NCBI GenBank assembly: GCA_964425215.1
Contig: CAYRLW010000020.1
Location: 1 to 55,305 of the forward strand
Source: CAYRLW01 sp964425215
Lineage (GTDB): Bacteria; Spirochaetota; Spirochaetia; Treponematales; Breznakiellaceae
Length of the DNA: 55,305 nucleotides
Reading direction: 5' to 3'
Part shown: positions 41,094-49,208 of the stretch, in pieces
Layout: each line of letters opens with the position of its first letter
Numbering within the stretch: position 1 is the stretch's first letter
Notes under the pieces: generated by a model
The model's input: the letters and a program-made list of their open reading frames with translations, nothing else
What the model was told of the DNA's origin: nothing
The model's database searches: none
Program-made: the position numbers and the translations under genes

Positions 41094-41473
41094 GTATTCC
41101 TAGCTCCCCCTTGTTTTTTGTCCCGTAGCGCCCCGATACGGCGCTCCAGTTCCTCGTAATTAAAGGGTTTATAGAGAATTTCAAAGGGTACCAAAAAATC
41201 GGGCCGTAAAAAACCCGAGGTAATCGTTATATCGACCTGGGGACAGAAACGCTGGAGGAATCGGATCCAATAGTCGCCTCCGAATACATCCATCCTATAA
41301 TCGGTAATAATGCTTTCAATTCTATGATCCAAAAGTACCTTGATGGCCCCAACCCCGTCGGAGGCGACGTACACTTCGTACCCCTTTTTTTTAAGAAAAT
41401 CCCGGAGGGAGAGCCGAATCCCGTCGTCGTCCTCCACGATCAAGATTGGATAGGAAGTTTCATTCGTTTCCAT
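41090..41473 (-). CDS. Single-domain response regulator (receiver only)
   Basis: 127 aa. Acidic pocket EDDD near residues 14-17, phospho-acceptor in IITDYRMD (about Asp58), Ser/Thr in ITSGF and Lys in YKPFN. There is no output domain, so it probably works by protein contact, as CheY-type proteins do. It overlaps the HTH-receiver gene by 14 bp, so both are made together. Confidence 0.85.
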   Translation of the reverse strand: METNETSYPILIVEDDDGIRLSLRDFLKKKGYEVYVASDGVGAIKVLLDHRIESIITDYRMDVFGGDYWIRFLQRFCPQVDITITSGFLRPDFLVPFEILYKPFNYEELERRIGALRDKKQGGARNT

Positions 41474-42083
41474 GGGTCTCTATTTTCTCCGCCAAGGATT
41501 TTACCACGTCGACGATTTTATCGAAATCCAAGGGTTTGGCAAAAAAGCCGTCCGCCCCGTCTTCCAAAATCGAACTTTGCTCCTCAGGAATATCCAAACC
41601 CGTAATCGCGATGACAAAGGGTTTTCCAAAAGAGGGGTCTTCCTTTATTTTTCGACACAACTTGTGACCGTCTATCCCGGGTAAGTCGATATCTAAAAAT
41701 ACAAAGCCCGGTCTGTTTTCCGCCAGAGCTTTCCCCGCCTCGAAGCCATCAAAGGCTTGCAGAATCTTATAATGGCTTAATTTTTTTTCCAGCCACCGCT
41801 TCAGCAGATCGTTCAGATCCCGGTCGTCGTCCACGATAAGGATGGTGGTCCAACCCCTATCTTCCCGCATAAGGGATATTAAATTATCCGGAATTCGCAT
41901 GTTACGGGCGTCCAAAAAGGTCATCAGATCTTCAGCGTAAACCCGGTACTGCCCCCCAGGGGTGGTAAAGGCCTTTAAATAACCGTTGCGAATCCAATTT
42001 ATGGCGGTTTGATTTACCACACCGCAAATATTCGCCACCTCAAGCGCCGAAAAAATCTTAATTTTCCGTTCGTTTTTTGCCAC
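41460..42083 (-). CDS. Receiver protein with an N-terminal MerR/excisionase-like HTH
   Basis: 207 aa. Residues about 8-60 form a MerR/excisionase-type DNA-binding domain (SALEVANICGVVNQTAINWI, then RNGYLKAFTTPGGQYRVYAED). A receiver domain follows (about 78-200) with VDDDRDLN, phospho-acceptor in VFLDIDLPG and Lys in FFAKPLD. The order is reversed compared with usual response regulators. The start is GTG at 42083 with AAGGGTAGGACG upstream. No histidine kinase is adjacent. Confidence 0.8.
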   Translation of the reverse strand: MAKNERKIKIFSALEVANICGVVNQTAINWIRNGYLKAFTTPGGQYRVYAEDLMTFLDARNMRIPDNLISLMREDRGWTTILIVDDDRDLNDLLKRWLEKKLSHYKILQAFDGFEAGKALAENRPGFVFLDIDLPGIDGHKLCRKIKEDPSFGKPFVIAITGLDIPEEQSSILEDGADGFFAKPLDFDKIVDVVKSLAEKIETHGNE

Positions 42084-42283
42084 CGTCCTACCCTTCTCGT
42101 GCGGAAATACACTAACTAATGTACAGGATCCCCGAAACAGGGTCCATGCTGGTTTTTTACTAGCTCAAACAAGGGCTTTGGGATTTTGACAGACCCTTGC
42201 AAAACCCTAAAAAGCCCCGGGATATTACAAAAATGATACCATAAAAACCATAGAATCGCCATGAATTTTAGAGATATTGTGCG

Positions 42284-42335
42284 GTTTTTTCATAGAAACA
42301 ACTCCGAACCTTGAAGTTTTTGGATTTGACTCAAT
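42284..42335. repeat. Repeat family 3, half copy
   Basis: TTCATAGAAACAACTCC, then CTTGAAGTTTTTGGATTTGACTCAA, matches the right end of the full family 3 element at 50408-50518, with decay in the stem. It adjoins the stop of recX. The rest of the 247-bp gap up to 42083 shows nothing firm. Confidence 0.6.
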
Positions 42336-42948
42336 TTTCCTCTTCCAAGCTTCTGCGGATAGCGGAAGGGGAAAACCCAGATTTCCGTAGGGTCTGACGA
42401 AACGCGAAATCCCCGTTTTGACTATCCAGCCTCTTCTGGTGGATAAACCGGCGGATTAAATCCATTTCCACGGTTTCGCTTACCGCTTTTCGAACCGCCG
42501 CTTCGGCGATTCGGCGATCAATTCCCCGGGCTTGAAGAAGAGCTATCAGTTTCCCCGGCCCTTCCACCCGCCGAAGCAGGCGATCCTCTATCCAGAGTTC
42601 CGCGAACCGCTGGTCATCCACCAAGCGAAGCGTCTCCAGTCTTTCTAAAACCCTTCGGACGGCGGCTTCGGGAAACCCCTTCTGCTCTAGTTTTCGAGCC
42701 AGCGCAAAGGATGACTGCTCCGAGCGGGCTATAAGCCGCAGGGCGGCCCGTTCCGCGCGAAAACACTCAGCGGCGAATAGGATATCCTGGCCCTCCCCTT
42801 CCGTTAATTCCCGGGGGAGCACCGTGGGCCGGTCCAGAGGGATCGGCGGGTCCATGTAAACCGTACGGATATAAAATAAAGAGCCGTCCGAAAGGCCTAC
42901 TTTAAGGACCTCCGGATCGGCTCCTGTTTTGACGGATTGGACCGTCAT
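42331..42948 (-). CDS. recX: Regulatory protein RecX
   Basis: 205 aa, all helical. The three-helix repeats are recognisable in ALRLIARSEQSSFALARKLE, RVLERLETLRLVDDQRFAE and LIALLQARGIDRRIAEAAV. RecX limits RecA filament growth. Two starts are possible: ATG 42948 after CAGAAGTGCT (used here), or ATG 42984 after AAGGAT, close to the rpsI stop. Its place after rpsI is unusual for recX, which often lies by recA. Confidence 0.8.
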   Translation of the reverse strand: MTVQSVKTGADPEVLKVGLSDGSLFYIRTVYMDPPIPLDRPTVLPRELTEGEGQDILFAAECFRAERAALRLIARSEQSSFALARKLEQKGFPEAAVRRVLERLETLRLVDDQRFAELWIEDRLLRRVEGPGKLIALLQARGIDRRIAEAAVRKAVSETVEMDLIRRFIHQKRLDSQNGDFAFRQTLRKSGFSPSAIRRSLEEEN

Positions 42949-42988
42949 AGCACTTCTGAACGGTTCCCCAGAGGAACCGCCCATATCC

Positions 42989-43381
42989 TTAACGCTTGGA
43001 GAACTGGAAGCGCCGTCGGGCTCCAGCCTGTCCGTATTTTTTCCGTTCCACCATCCGCGAATCCCGGGTAAGGTACCCGTTGGACCGCAGGGCGGTGTAA
43101 TTGGTCTGGTCAACCTGGCAGAGGGCCCGGGCTAAACCGTGGCGGCACGCGCCGGCCTGTCCGTTCGGACCGCCGCCCTTTACGTTGATCAGAATATCAA
43201 ACTTGTTTTCCCCCGCGGTTACCATAAGGGGCTGACGAACCATCATGGCGTGCTCCCCCAGGGTGAAATATTGATTTAATTCTTTGCCATTAATAATAAC
43301 CTTGCCGCTACCTTCCCGCACAAAGACCCGGGCAATCGCGGTTTTCCGTCTTCCGGTTCCAATACCAAGATTCTTAATCAC
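42989..43381 (-). CDS. rpsI: Small ribosomal subunit protein uS9
   Basis: 130 aa. GTGRRKTAIARVFVREGSGK, GGGPNGQAGACRHGLARAL, LTRDSRMVERKKYGQAGARR and the C-terminal KR are the uS9 hallmarks. Follows rplM after 14 bp, the usual order. Confidence 0.96.
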   Translation of the reverse strand: MIKNLGIGTGRRKTAIARVFVREGSGKVIINGKELNQYFTLGEHAMMVRQPLMVTAGENKFDILINVKGGGPNGQAGACRHGLARALCQVDQTNYTALRSNGYLTRDSRMVERKKYGQAGARRRFQFSKR

Positions 43382-43395
43382 CTTGTACCCCTTGA

Positions 43396-43824
43396 TTACA
43401 GTTCAATAGCCTGCGGATTTTGCGCCGCGTGGGGATGATCCGCCCCAGCGTACACCTTTACGTTGTTGAAAAGCTTCCTGCCCAAGGGGCCCTTAGGAAG
43501 CATTCCCTTAATCGCCAACTCTAGGGGAGCCCCGGGCTTTCGGGCTATTAGGGCCTCGAAGCTATCGGACTTCATACCCCCAACGAACCCGCTATGATGG
43601 TAGTACATCTTTTGCTGGGTTTTCCGTCCGGTTACGACTATTTTATCCGCGTTAATTATCACTACATAGTCGCCCACCTCTTGATGGGGGACAAAAATCG
43701 CCTTTTCTTTACCCCGAAGGATAGAGGCTACTTTGGCGGCCACGCGGCCAAGCACTTTTCCTTCCGCGTCAATAACGAACCACTTTCGTTCCGCGCTTGC
43801 GGGTTTTATGAATACAGTCTTCAT
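43396..43824 (-). CDS. rplM: Large ribosomal subunit protein uL13
   Basis: 142 aa. RKWFVIDAEGKVLGRVAAKV, DYVVIINADKIVVTGRKTQQ, YYHHSGFVGG and GMLPKGPLGRKLF identify uL13. The start is the ATG at 43824 after AAAAGGTATAAC; the longer frame adds nine residues with no site. Leader hairpin upstream. Confidence 0.96.
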   Translation of the reverse strand: MKTVFIKPASAERKWFVIDAEGKVLGRVAAKVASILRGKEKAIFVPHQEVGDYVVIINADKIVVTGRKTQQKMYYHHSGFVGGMKSDSFEALIARKPGAPLELAIKGMLPKGPLGRKLFNNVKVYAGADHPHAAQNPQAIEL

Positions 43825-43863
43825 GTTATACCTTTTCTCAGGGTTTTCCAACCACGGAATTAT

Positions 43864-43895
43864 AACCGTTCGACGTGGGCATCATGCAAACGGTT
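43864..43895 (-). promoter_or_regulatory. Candidate uL13 leader hairpin
   Basis: On the minus strand AACCGTT and AACGGTT form a perfect 7-bp stem around 18 nt in the 5' untranslated region of rplM. uL13 operons in other bacteria are controlled through leader RNA structure; whether this hairpin acts so is inference. Confidence 0.35.
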
Positions 43896-43916
43896 CTGTA
43901 AACGGGACAATGAAGG

Positions 43917-43945
43917 ATATTCCCATAGATTGGTACAAATGTCAA
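43917..43945 (-). promoter_or_regulatory. Promoter of the rplM-rpsI-recX operon
   Basis: On the minus strand TTGACA (43945-43940), a 17-nt spacer and GAATAT (43922-43917). The leader before the rplM start is about 85 nt. Confidence 0.5.
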
Positions 43946-43993
43946 GGGATTCGATACTCGGCTTCTGGTAACGTCCCCATCCGTTCGGATCCC

Positions 43994-44233
43994 CTACTCT
44001 TTTTTACCGTTTTCTTCGGCCTTCCGTTCTTCCTCTTCTTCCCTTTTAGCCTCTATCCGGTCCTTGATATCCGCGATTCCGATAAAAACCGCGATCAACC
44101 CGATAAAGAGCGCCATGACAGGGATGGCCCCCCGCAGAAACAGCAAAACATCCTGCCACCATCCAAGCCCCGCCGGAAGTACCGCTATCACGGCAAAAAG
44201 GATAGCCACAATACCAATAATCAACGCAGTCAT
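43994..44233 (-). CDS. Small two-helix membrane protein
   Basis: 79 aa. Two hydrophobic segments (IIGIVAILFAVIAVLPAGLG and AIPVMALFIGLIAVFIGIAD) are followed by a highly charged, Glu/Lys-rich cytoplasmic tail. TTGGAGGATCCGT precedes the ATG. Family not recognised. Confidence 0.7.
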   Translation of the reverse strand: MTALIIGIVAILFAVIAVLPAGLGWWQDVLLFLRGAIPVMALFIGLIAVFIGIADIKDRIEAKREEEEERKAEENGKKE

Positions 44234-44293
44234 ACGGATCCTCCAAAGCTATTTTTATGTTCTTTTAACGGTACGTCAAGCCTCGGCCTGCCA

Positions 44294-44587
44294 TCACCGG
44301 AGCCGGGACTTTCGGATTACCATCACCATAAAGGCGGCGATGTAAAAAACCGTGGGCAGGTTAGGCAAAAGGATAGAAAGGAGCGAAATCCCCCGAGATT
44401 CGGTTCCGGTGATTCCAAAGGTTTGAAGGATGGAGTACACGGTTTCCGCGTAGGCCGTAATGGTTCCCACAACCATGAGCATCCACGCGATATCCCGGGT
44501 TTTAGACCAGAGCAGGATCGCGAAAAAAGAAGCCAGGGCCCCCAAGGAAAGGCGACTGGAAATGAAAATTATCTCTTCTGTACCCAT
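44294..44587 (-). CDS. Small three-helix membrane protein
   Basis: 97 aa from ATG 44587, 2 nt after the stop of the upstream gene. Hydrophobic segments are SLGALASFFAILLWS, IAWMLMVVGTITAYAETVYS and LPTVFYIAAFMVMVI; the C-terminus is basic. The frame extends further upstream, but that part overlaps the neighbouring gene and is not hydrophobic. Function unknown. Confidence 0.6.
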   Translation of the reverse strand: MGTEEIIFISSRLSLGALASFFAILLWSKTRDIAWMLMVVGTITAYAETVYSILQTFGITGTESRGISLLSILLPNLPTVFYIAAFMVMVIRKSRLR

Positions 44588-44589
44588 AG

Positions 44590-45483
44590 CTACAGTATCG
44601 GATCGGGAGGTTGCTGACATAAGGCGCGATTCAGGGCCCTTCGTTCTCCCGGAGAAAGTTCCCCCGGTACGATCACCGGAAGCCCCTGTTCCGGCGGAAG
44701 CAAAAAGCCCAAATCGAGGAAGTCCTGAAATAAGCGCTGGTACAACGGTCCGTCCATCGGCGCTTTCAGGGTCAGATAGATACCCCGTCTTTTCCAAAGA
44801 GGGGCTTCGGCTAGGTTCAGCGGGGGCCTTTGGGGGGCCGCCAGTAAATCGTTAAAGACCCGGGTAAGAGCGCGAAGCACCAGGGGAGACACCCTATCCG
44901 AAGGGGGAAAACGGTGGGCCAGTTCATGGGAAATCACCAAAAGCGAGGTCCTGAACGGCCACGGTAAGGGCGCCACCGGCTGAACGACCAGGGGACCCCG
45001 TTTCGCCCAGGCCGCTAGATCCGGAGAAAGGAGGGGGATGGAAGCAGACGGTCCCTCGTGGAGGTAGGGCCGCCAGAGGATACCCAGGGTCTGCTTCGCC
45101 GACGGCGGTGGAGGTTCCTCGTAGGCCAGATCTATCATCCGTTCGGGCATAGGAAACGTAGATCCCCCCTTTTCCCCCAAACCCGTGAAGGGCCATTCCG
45201 TAGGGCCCCCCGTATGGTCGTATACGCGAAGGGTTCCCCAGGGAAAAAGTCGTTCTACAGTCCGCTCCAGTTTTTGGAGGGCCCCCGGATAGGGCAGGGG
45301 CGCGAAAAGGCCCCGGGACGCGGTATCCTTGAGGATGGTCAATAGCTGGGGGACCGTATGGCCCAACAGGGCCTTCCCCCCATCTTGCCACAGATCCACC
45401 AAACGCCGGCCATCGGCGGTATAGAGGCGATAGGAGCGGGCCCGACGAATGGGAGGCACGGGGGAACGGGTGTAACTATTCAT
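44590..45483 (-). CDS. Uncharacterised protein with weak class III aminotransferase similarity
   Basis: 297 aa. The start YRLYTADGRRLVDLWQDGGK, then ALLGHTVPQLL, resembles the first strands of class III PLP aminotransferases such as glutamate-1-semialdehyde aminomutase. At under 300 residues it is far shorter than those (about 430), and I find no convincing PLP lysine. It may be a degenerate relative with another role. The ATG overlaps the helicase stop by 8 bp, and it is followed closely by the small membrane protein. Confidence 0.5.
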   Translation of the reverse strand: MNSYTRSPVPPIRRARSYRLYTADGRRLVDLWQDGGKALLGHTVPQLLTILKDTASRGLFAPLPYPGALQKLERTVERLFPWGTLRVYDHTGGPTEWPFTGLGEKGGSTFPMPERMIDLAYEEPPPPSAKQTLGILWRPYLHEGPSASIPLLSPDLAAWAKRGPLVVQPVAPLPWPFRTSLLVISHELAHRFPPSDRVSPLVLRALTRVFNDLLAAPQRPPLNLAEAPLWKRRGIYLTLKAPMDGPLYQRLFQDFLDLGFLLPPEQGLPVIVPGELSPGERRALNRALCQQPPDPIL

Positions 45484-47854
45484 CCTCTTGTATCCTCATA
45501 AAACGTTCGCTCTGGTATCGGCTGACAAAGGTAACTTCCTTGCCCGTCTCGAACCGGGCCGACACCAGGGGCCCCTCTTCGGTTTCCCTGATCGAGGTGA
45601 CGGCGCCGTAGCCATAGTCGTCGTGAAACAATCGTCCCCCCAGCTTCCAACGACCATCGGAGGAAGTTTTACCCAAAGGGTCTGCCTTATTAGCAGGACT
45701 TTTGGAAGCCCAAACACCGTAGGGCGCCCTTCCGACTATTTTCAGGGCGTCTTTCGGAATCTCGCTTAAAAAGATGGAGGGGGCGTTCGGCATGGTTCTA
45801 CCGTAGATCCGGCGGTAAGCGCAGGTGGAAAGGTACAGCTCGTCCATGGCCCGGGTCGCTCCCACGTAAAAAAGGCGCCGCTCCTCCTCCAAATCCTCGT
45901 CTTTTTTATCGTCCCGGGGGAAGATCCCCTGTTCAAGCCCCGTAATAATAACCCGTCGAAATTCCAGGCCCTTGGTGTTATGCACCGTAATCAGGGTCAC
46001 CGAATCGGCGGAATCCTCGTTTTCGGCCATGGATCGATCCAGCTCGATGTGTTCCAAAAATTCCGCCAGGCCCTCGGGTGTGGCGGGGTACAGGGTCGCG
46101 GCGTTGGCCAGCTCCTGCAAGTTGGCCAAGCGCTGGGTTCCGGCGATTTCATCCTGGGCTTGGTGGTACTCCTGGAGCCCCGAAGCCTGCAACAGGGTCA
46201 CGATCACCACGGAAAGACCTTCCCCGGCAATCAATGCCGCCGCTCCTCTAGACTTCCGACCCAACGATTTTTTCGTTTTTTTTCCCGAGCCTGGGGCTTG
46301 CGGAACCCTGTTCTCCGGAACCCTGTTCTCCGGAACTCCGTTCTCCGGAATAGGGTTCCCCGGGATAGGACTTCCCTGGGCGGGATTCTCCGGAACAGGT
46401 TGCCCCGGAACCGGGAAATCCGAGGGTAAAGACTGAGAATTCTCCTTGAGCAAGTCCCGGGCGCTCTGGATAGCCTGGAGAAAAGCGGTAAGCCCTTCCC
46501 GGGCCTTGGCCGAAAGCCGGGGGAGCAGGGCTATCCCCGCGGCGGTTAAATCAAATCCCCTTTGGGTAGCCGCCTCCACCAGAATTCTATCCACGGTCAC
46601 GGCGCCCACACCCCGGCTGGGTTTGTTGACCACCCGTTTAAAGGCCACCTCGTCCCGGGGATTCACCGAAAAGGCCAACAGGGCCAGGGCGTCCTTTACC
46701 TCCTCCCGTTCGTAGAACTTTAGGGACCCCACCACCCGGTAGGGGATCTTACGGTGGAGGAATTCGGTCTCAAACCCTAGGGATTGGGCGTTGGTCCTGT
46801 ACAGGATGGCCCAATCCGAGTATGAGGCCCCGGCATCGAGGGATCGTTGGATCAATTCGGCGCAAAAGGAGGTTTCCGCGTCCTGGTCCGGCAAAAAAAC
46901 CGCCGTGGGTACTTTTCCGGAACCCCGTTCGGCCAGGAGCGTTTTCCCTAGGCGACCGCTGTTGTGGTCCACCACCGCCGAAGCGACCCGTAAAATCGGC
47001 GAAATGGACCGGTAATTCCGTTCCAGCCGGATAACCTGGGTCTGGGGAAACCGCTGGGGAAACTCCAGGATGTTCCGGACCTCCGCGCCCCGGAACCGGT
47101 AAATCGACTGATCGTCGTCCCCCACCACGCAAAGGTAGGTTTCGCTCCCCCAAAGGGCCTTTAAAAGCTCGAACTGGGCCACGTTGGAATCCTGGTATTC
47201 ATCCACCAAAATCACCCGGAACCTCTGTTGAAACCGCCGGCGAACCTCCTCGTGGGTTCGGAGAATTTCCAAGGGCTTTTTGATCAGATCTCCAAAATCC
47301 ACGTTCCCAATTTTCGCGAGCCGTTCTTCGTACTGGGCGTAGATTCGTCTAAATTCTTGGTGATGGTCGATAATGGCCAGGTTGGGGTCCTGGGGACCGA
47401 GAAAATAGTCCTTTGCCCGGGCTATGCGGTGGGCTAACGTGGCGATCTCGGTCCGGCTTAGGGTATCCAGAAACGTGGACAACAGGGTTACCGTATCGTC
47501 GTCGTCGTAAATGACAAAGTTGGGGTCCAGGCCCGCCAGGGAACCGTTTCTCCGTAAAAACCAGGCCCCAAAGGAATGAAATGTACGGATCATTACCCGA
47601 TCGGAGCGGCTTTCGATGGACCGGGCCCGTTCAGCCATTTCGCGAGCGGCCTTGTTGGTAAAGGTAACCGCCAGAATCGATTCGGGATCGATCCCCCGTT
47701 CTCGGATTAGGTAGGCAATTTTGGTGGTGATAACCCGGGTTTTTCCCGATCCTGCTCCCGCCAAAATTAGGAGGGGCGAGCCCTCGTGCTGGACCGCCGA
47801 AAGCTGTTCCGGATTGAGGATAGAAAGGTACGGAGGAAGGTTAGGATCGCCCAT
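45476..47854 (-). CDS. UvrD/PcrA/Rep-family DNA helicase
   Basis: 792 aa superfamily 1A helicase for repair or replication. Q-motif LNPEQLSAVQHEGSPLLIL, Walker A AGAGSGKTR, motif Ia TFTNKAAREMAER, Walker B VDEYQDSN, motif III GDDDQSIYRFRGA, motif IV RLERNYRS, motif V VTLITVHNTKGLEF and motif VI YVGATRAMDELYLS. A Pro-rich insertion of about 40 residues near residues 478-520 is made of pentapeptide repeats (see repeat at 46302-46421). The start at 47854 overlaps the rimO stop. Confidence 0.93.
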   Translation of the reverse strand: MGDPNLPPYLSILNPEQLSAVQHEGSPLLILAGAGSGKTRVITTKIAYLIRERGIDPESILAVTFTNKAAREMAERARSIESRSDRVMIRTFHSFGAWFLRRNGSLAGLDPNFVIYDDDDTVTLLSTFLDTLSRTEIATLAHRIARAKDYFLGPQDPNLAIIDHHQEFRRIYAQYEERLAKIGNVDFGDLIKKPLEILRTHEEVRRRFQQRFRVILVDEYQDSNVAQFELLKALWGSETYLCVVGDDDQSIYRFRGAEVRNILEFPQRFPQTQVIRLERNYRSISPILRVASAVVDHNSGRLGKTLLAERGSGKVPTAVFLPDQDAETSFCAELIQRSLDAGASYSDWAILYRTNAQSLGFETEFLHRKIPYRVVGSLKFYEREEVKDALALLAFSVNPRDEVAFKRVVNKPSRGVGAVTVDRILVEAATQRGFDLTAAGIALLPRLSAKAREGLTAFLQAIQSARDLLKENSQSLPSDFPVPGQPVPENPAQGSPIPGNPIPENGVPENRVPENRVPQAPGSGKKTKKSLGRKSRGAAALIAGEGLSVVIVTLLQASGLQEYHQAQDEIAGTQRLANLQELANAATLYPATPEGLAEFLEHIELDRSMAENEDSADSVTLITVHNTKGLEFRRVIITGLEQGIFPRDDKKDEDLEEERRLFYVGATRAMDELYLSTCAYRRIYGRTMPNAPSIFLSEIPKDALKIVGRAPYGVWASKSPANKADPLGKTSSDGRWKLGGRLFHDDYGYGAVTSIRETEEGPLVSARFETGKEVTFVSRYQSERFMRIQEDE
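46302..46421. repeat. Eight 15-bp in-frame repeats inside the helicase gene
   Basis: Eight consecutive 15-bp units, two of them identical (GGAACCCTGTTCTCC), encode the pentapeptide series around PENRVPENRVP, IPENG, IPGNP and VPGQP. The unit is five codons, so copy-number change would keep the reading frame. It lies in a region where UvrD-like helicases tolerate surface loops. Confidence 0.8.
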
Positions 47855-49208
47855 CTCGATACGCCGCGTCTAAATCAAAACCCGAACGGGAGAAGATTTT
47901 CGCTCCTATGAAGCTCCCCAGCGGAAGATCCACATCCGCGCTTATAACCGTCGATCCATCCACATCCGGGGCCTGGCAAGCGGAACGACCCAAATACAGG
48001 CCATCCTCGTTTTCTACCCGTTCTTCCACGAGCACGGTTTCAATGCGACCCACGAAGCGGTCCATCCGACTTTCGGTAATGGGAACCTGGGCGTCTTCCA
48101 AGAACCGCTTTCGTTCTTCGGCTGTTTTTTTAGGAACCCTGCCTTTTAACGAAAACGCAGGGGTCCCTTCTTCCCGGGAATAGGTGAATATTCCCAGCCA
48201 ATCCAGCTGAGCTTGGGCTTGAAAGTCCACCAGGGCTTGGAAATCCCGATCCGTTTCCCCGGGGAATCCCACCAAAAAGGTAGAACGGAGGGTCGCGGAG
48301 GGCAGAGAAGCGCGGATTGTTCCGATCAATTCAAGGTACGTTTCGCTATTACCCCGGCGGTTCATGGAACGGAGGATGGGGGCCGAGGCGTGTTGAAAGG
48401 GAAGATCAAAGTAGGGAAGGATCCGGGGATCCCGACGGCAGAGGTCCAAAATGGAGCGGGGAAAGTTATCCGGATGGATGTAGAGAAGCCGGATCCAATA
48501 GTTTCCTTTTAAATCGGAGAGGGCACTCAGCAGTTCTCCCAGGCGTTCGGTTCCCGGAGAAACCGTTCCCCCGGCCCCATCCTTTCCGTAGGAGCCCAAA
48601 TCCTGGCCTATCAGGCAGAGTTCTCGGATTCCCCGGTCCAGCAGGGTCCGGCATTCTTCCACGATGGAGGGGATAGGCCGACTGCGCAGGGGGCCCCGGA
48701 TTAGGGGAATGGCACAGAATGTGCACCGGTTATCGCAACCCTCGGTAATTTTTACGTACGCCGACCCCGGCAGGGAAAGAAGAGGCCGGTCGTAGCGGTA
48801 GTAGGAAAACTCCCGCCCGCCCGTCGGATCGACGGGGCTGACGATAGCCCTATGGGTGGAAGCCAAAGCGGCCTCCATCGCGTTGAGGATGTTCGCCCCG
48901 TCGGTATTGCCCACCAGGGCGTCGGCCTCTAACAGTTCGGAAGCCAGTTCCGCCCCGTACCGCTGGGATAAACAACCGGCCAACAGCACCTTTTTATCCG
49001 GGTAGACCTGTTTGAACGATAGAACCGCCTCCAGGGACTCCCTTTTGGCGCTTTCGATGAATCCGCAGGAGTTAACGATGATGACATCGGCGTCCTGGCT
49101 GTCTTCCACGGAGGACCAGCCGTTTTCGACCAACAGGGAAATCATATTTTCCCCGTCCACCTGATTTTTGGCGCACCCGTGGCTGTCGAGAAAAAAGGTT
49201 CTCCGCAT
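47841..49208 (-). CDS. rimO: Ribosomal protein uS12 methylthiotransferase RimO
   Basis: 455 aa. The N-terminal UPF0004 domain starts TFFLDSHGCAKNQVDGENM with its cluster cysteines. The radical-SAM site is CDNRCTFCAIPLIRG (CxxxCxxC). A TRAM domain ends the protein (RIETVLVEER, GSFIGAKI). It adds a methylthio group to Asp of uS12. The start is ATG 49208, which shares a base with the TGA of the upstream gene. Confidence 0.9.
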   Translation of the reverse strand: MRRTFFLDSHGCAKNQVDGENMISLLVENGWSSVEDSQDADVIIVNSCGFIESAKRESLEAVLSFKQVYPDKKVLLAGCLSQRYGAELASELLEADALVGNTDGANILNAMEAALASTHRAIVSPVDPTGGREFSYYRYDRPLLSLPGSAYVKITEGCDNRCTFCAIPLIRGPLRSRPIPSIVEECRTLLDRGIRELCLIGQDLGSYGKDGAGGTVSPGTERLGELLSALSDLKGNYWIRLLYIHPDNFPRSILDLCRRDPRILPYFDLPFQHASAPILRSMNRRGNSETYLELIGTIRASLPSATLRSTFLVGFPGETDRDFQALVDFQAQAQLDWLGIFTYSREEGTPAFSLKGRVPKKTAEERKRFLEDAQVPITESRMDRFVGRIETVLVEERVENEDGLYLGRSACQAPDVDGSTVISADVDLPLGSFIGAKIFSRSGFDLDAAYRDGRS

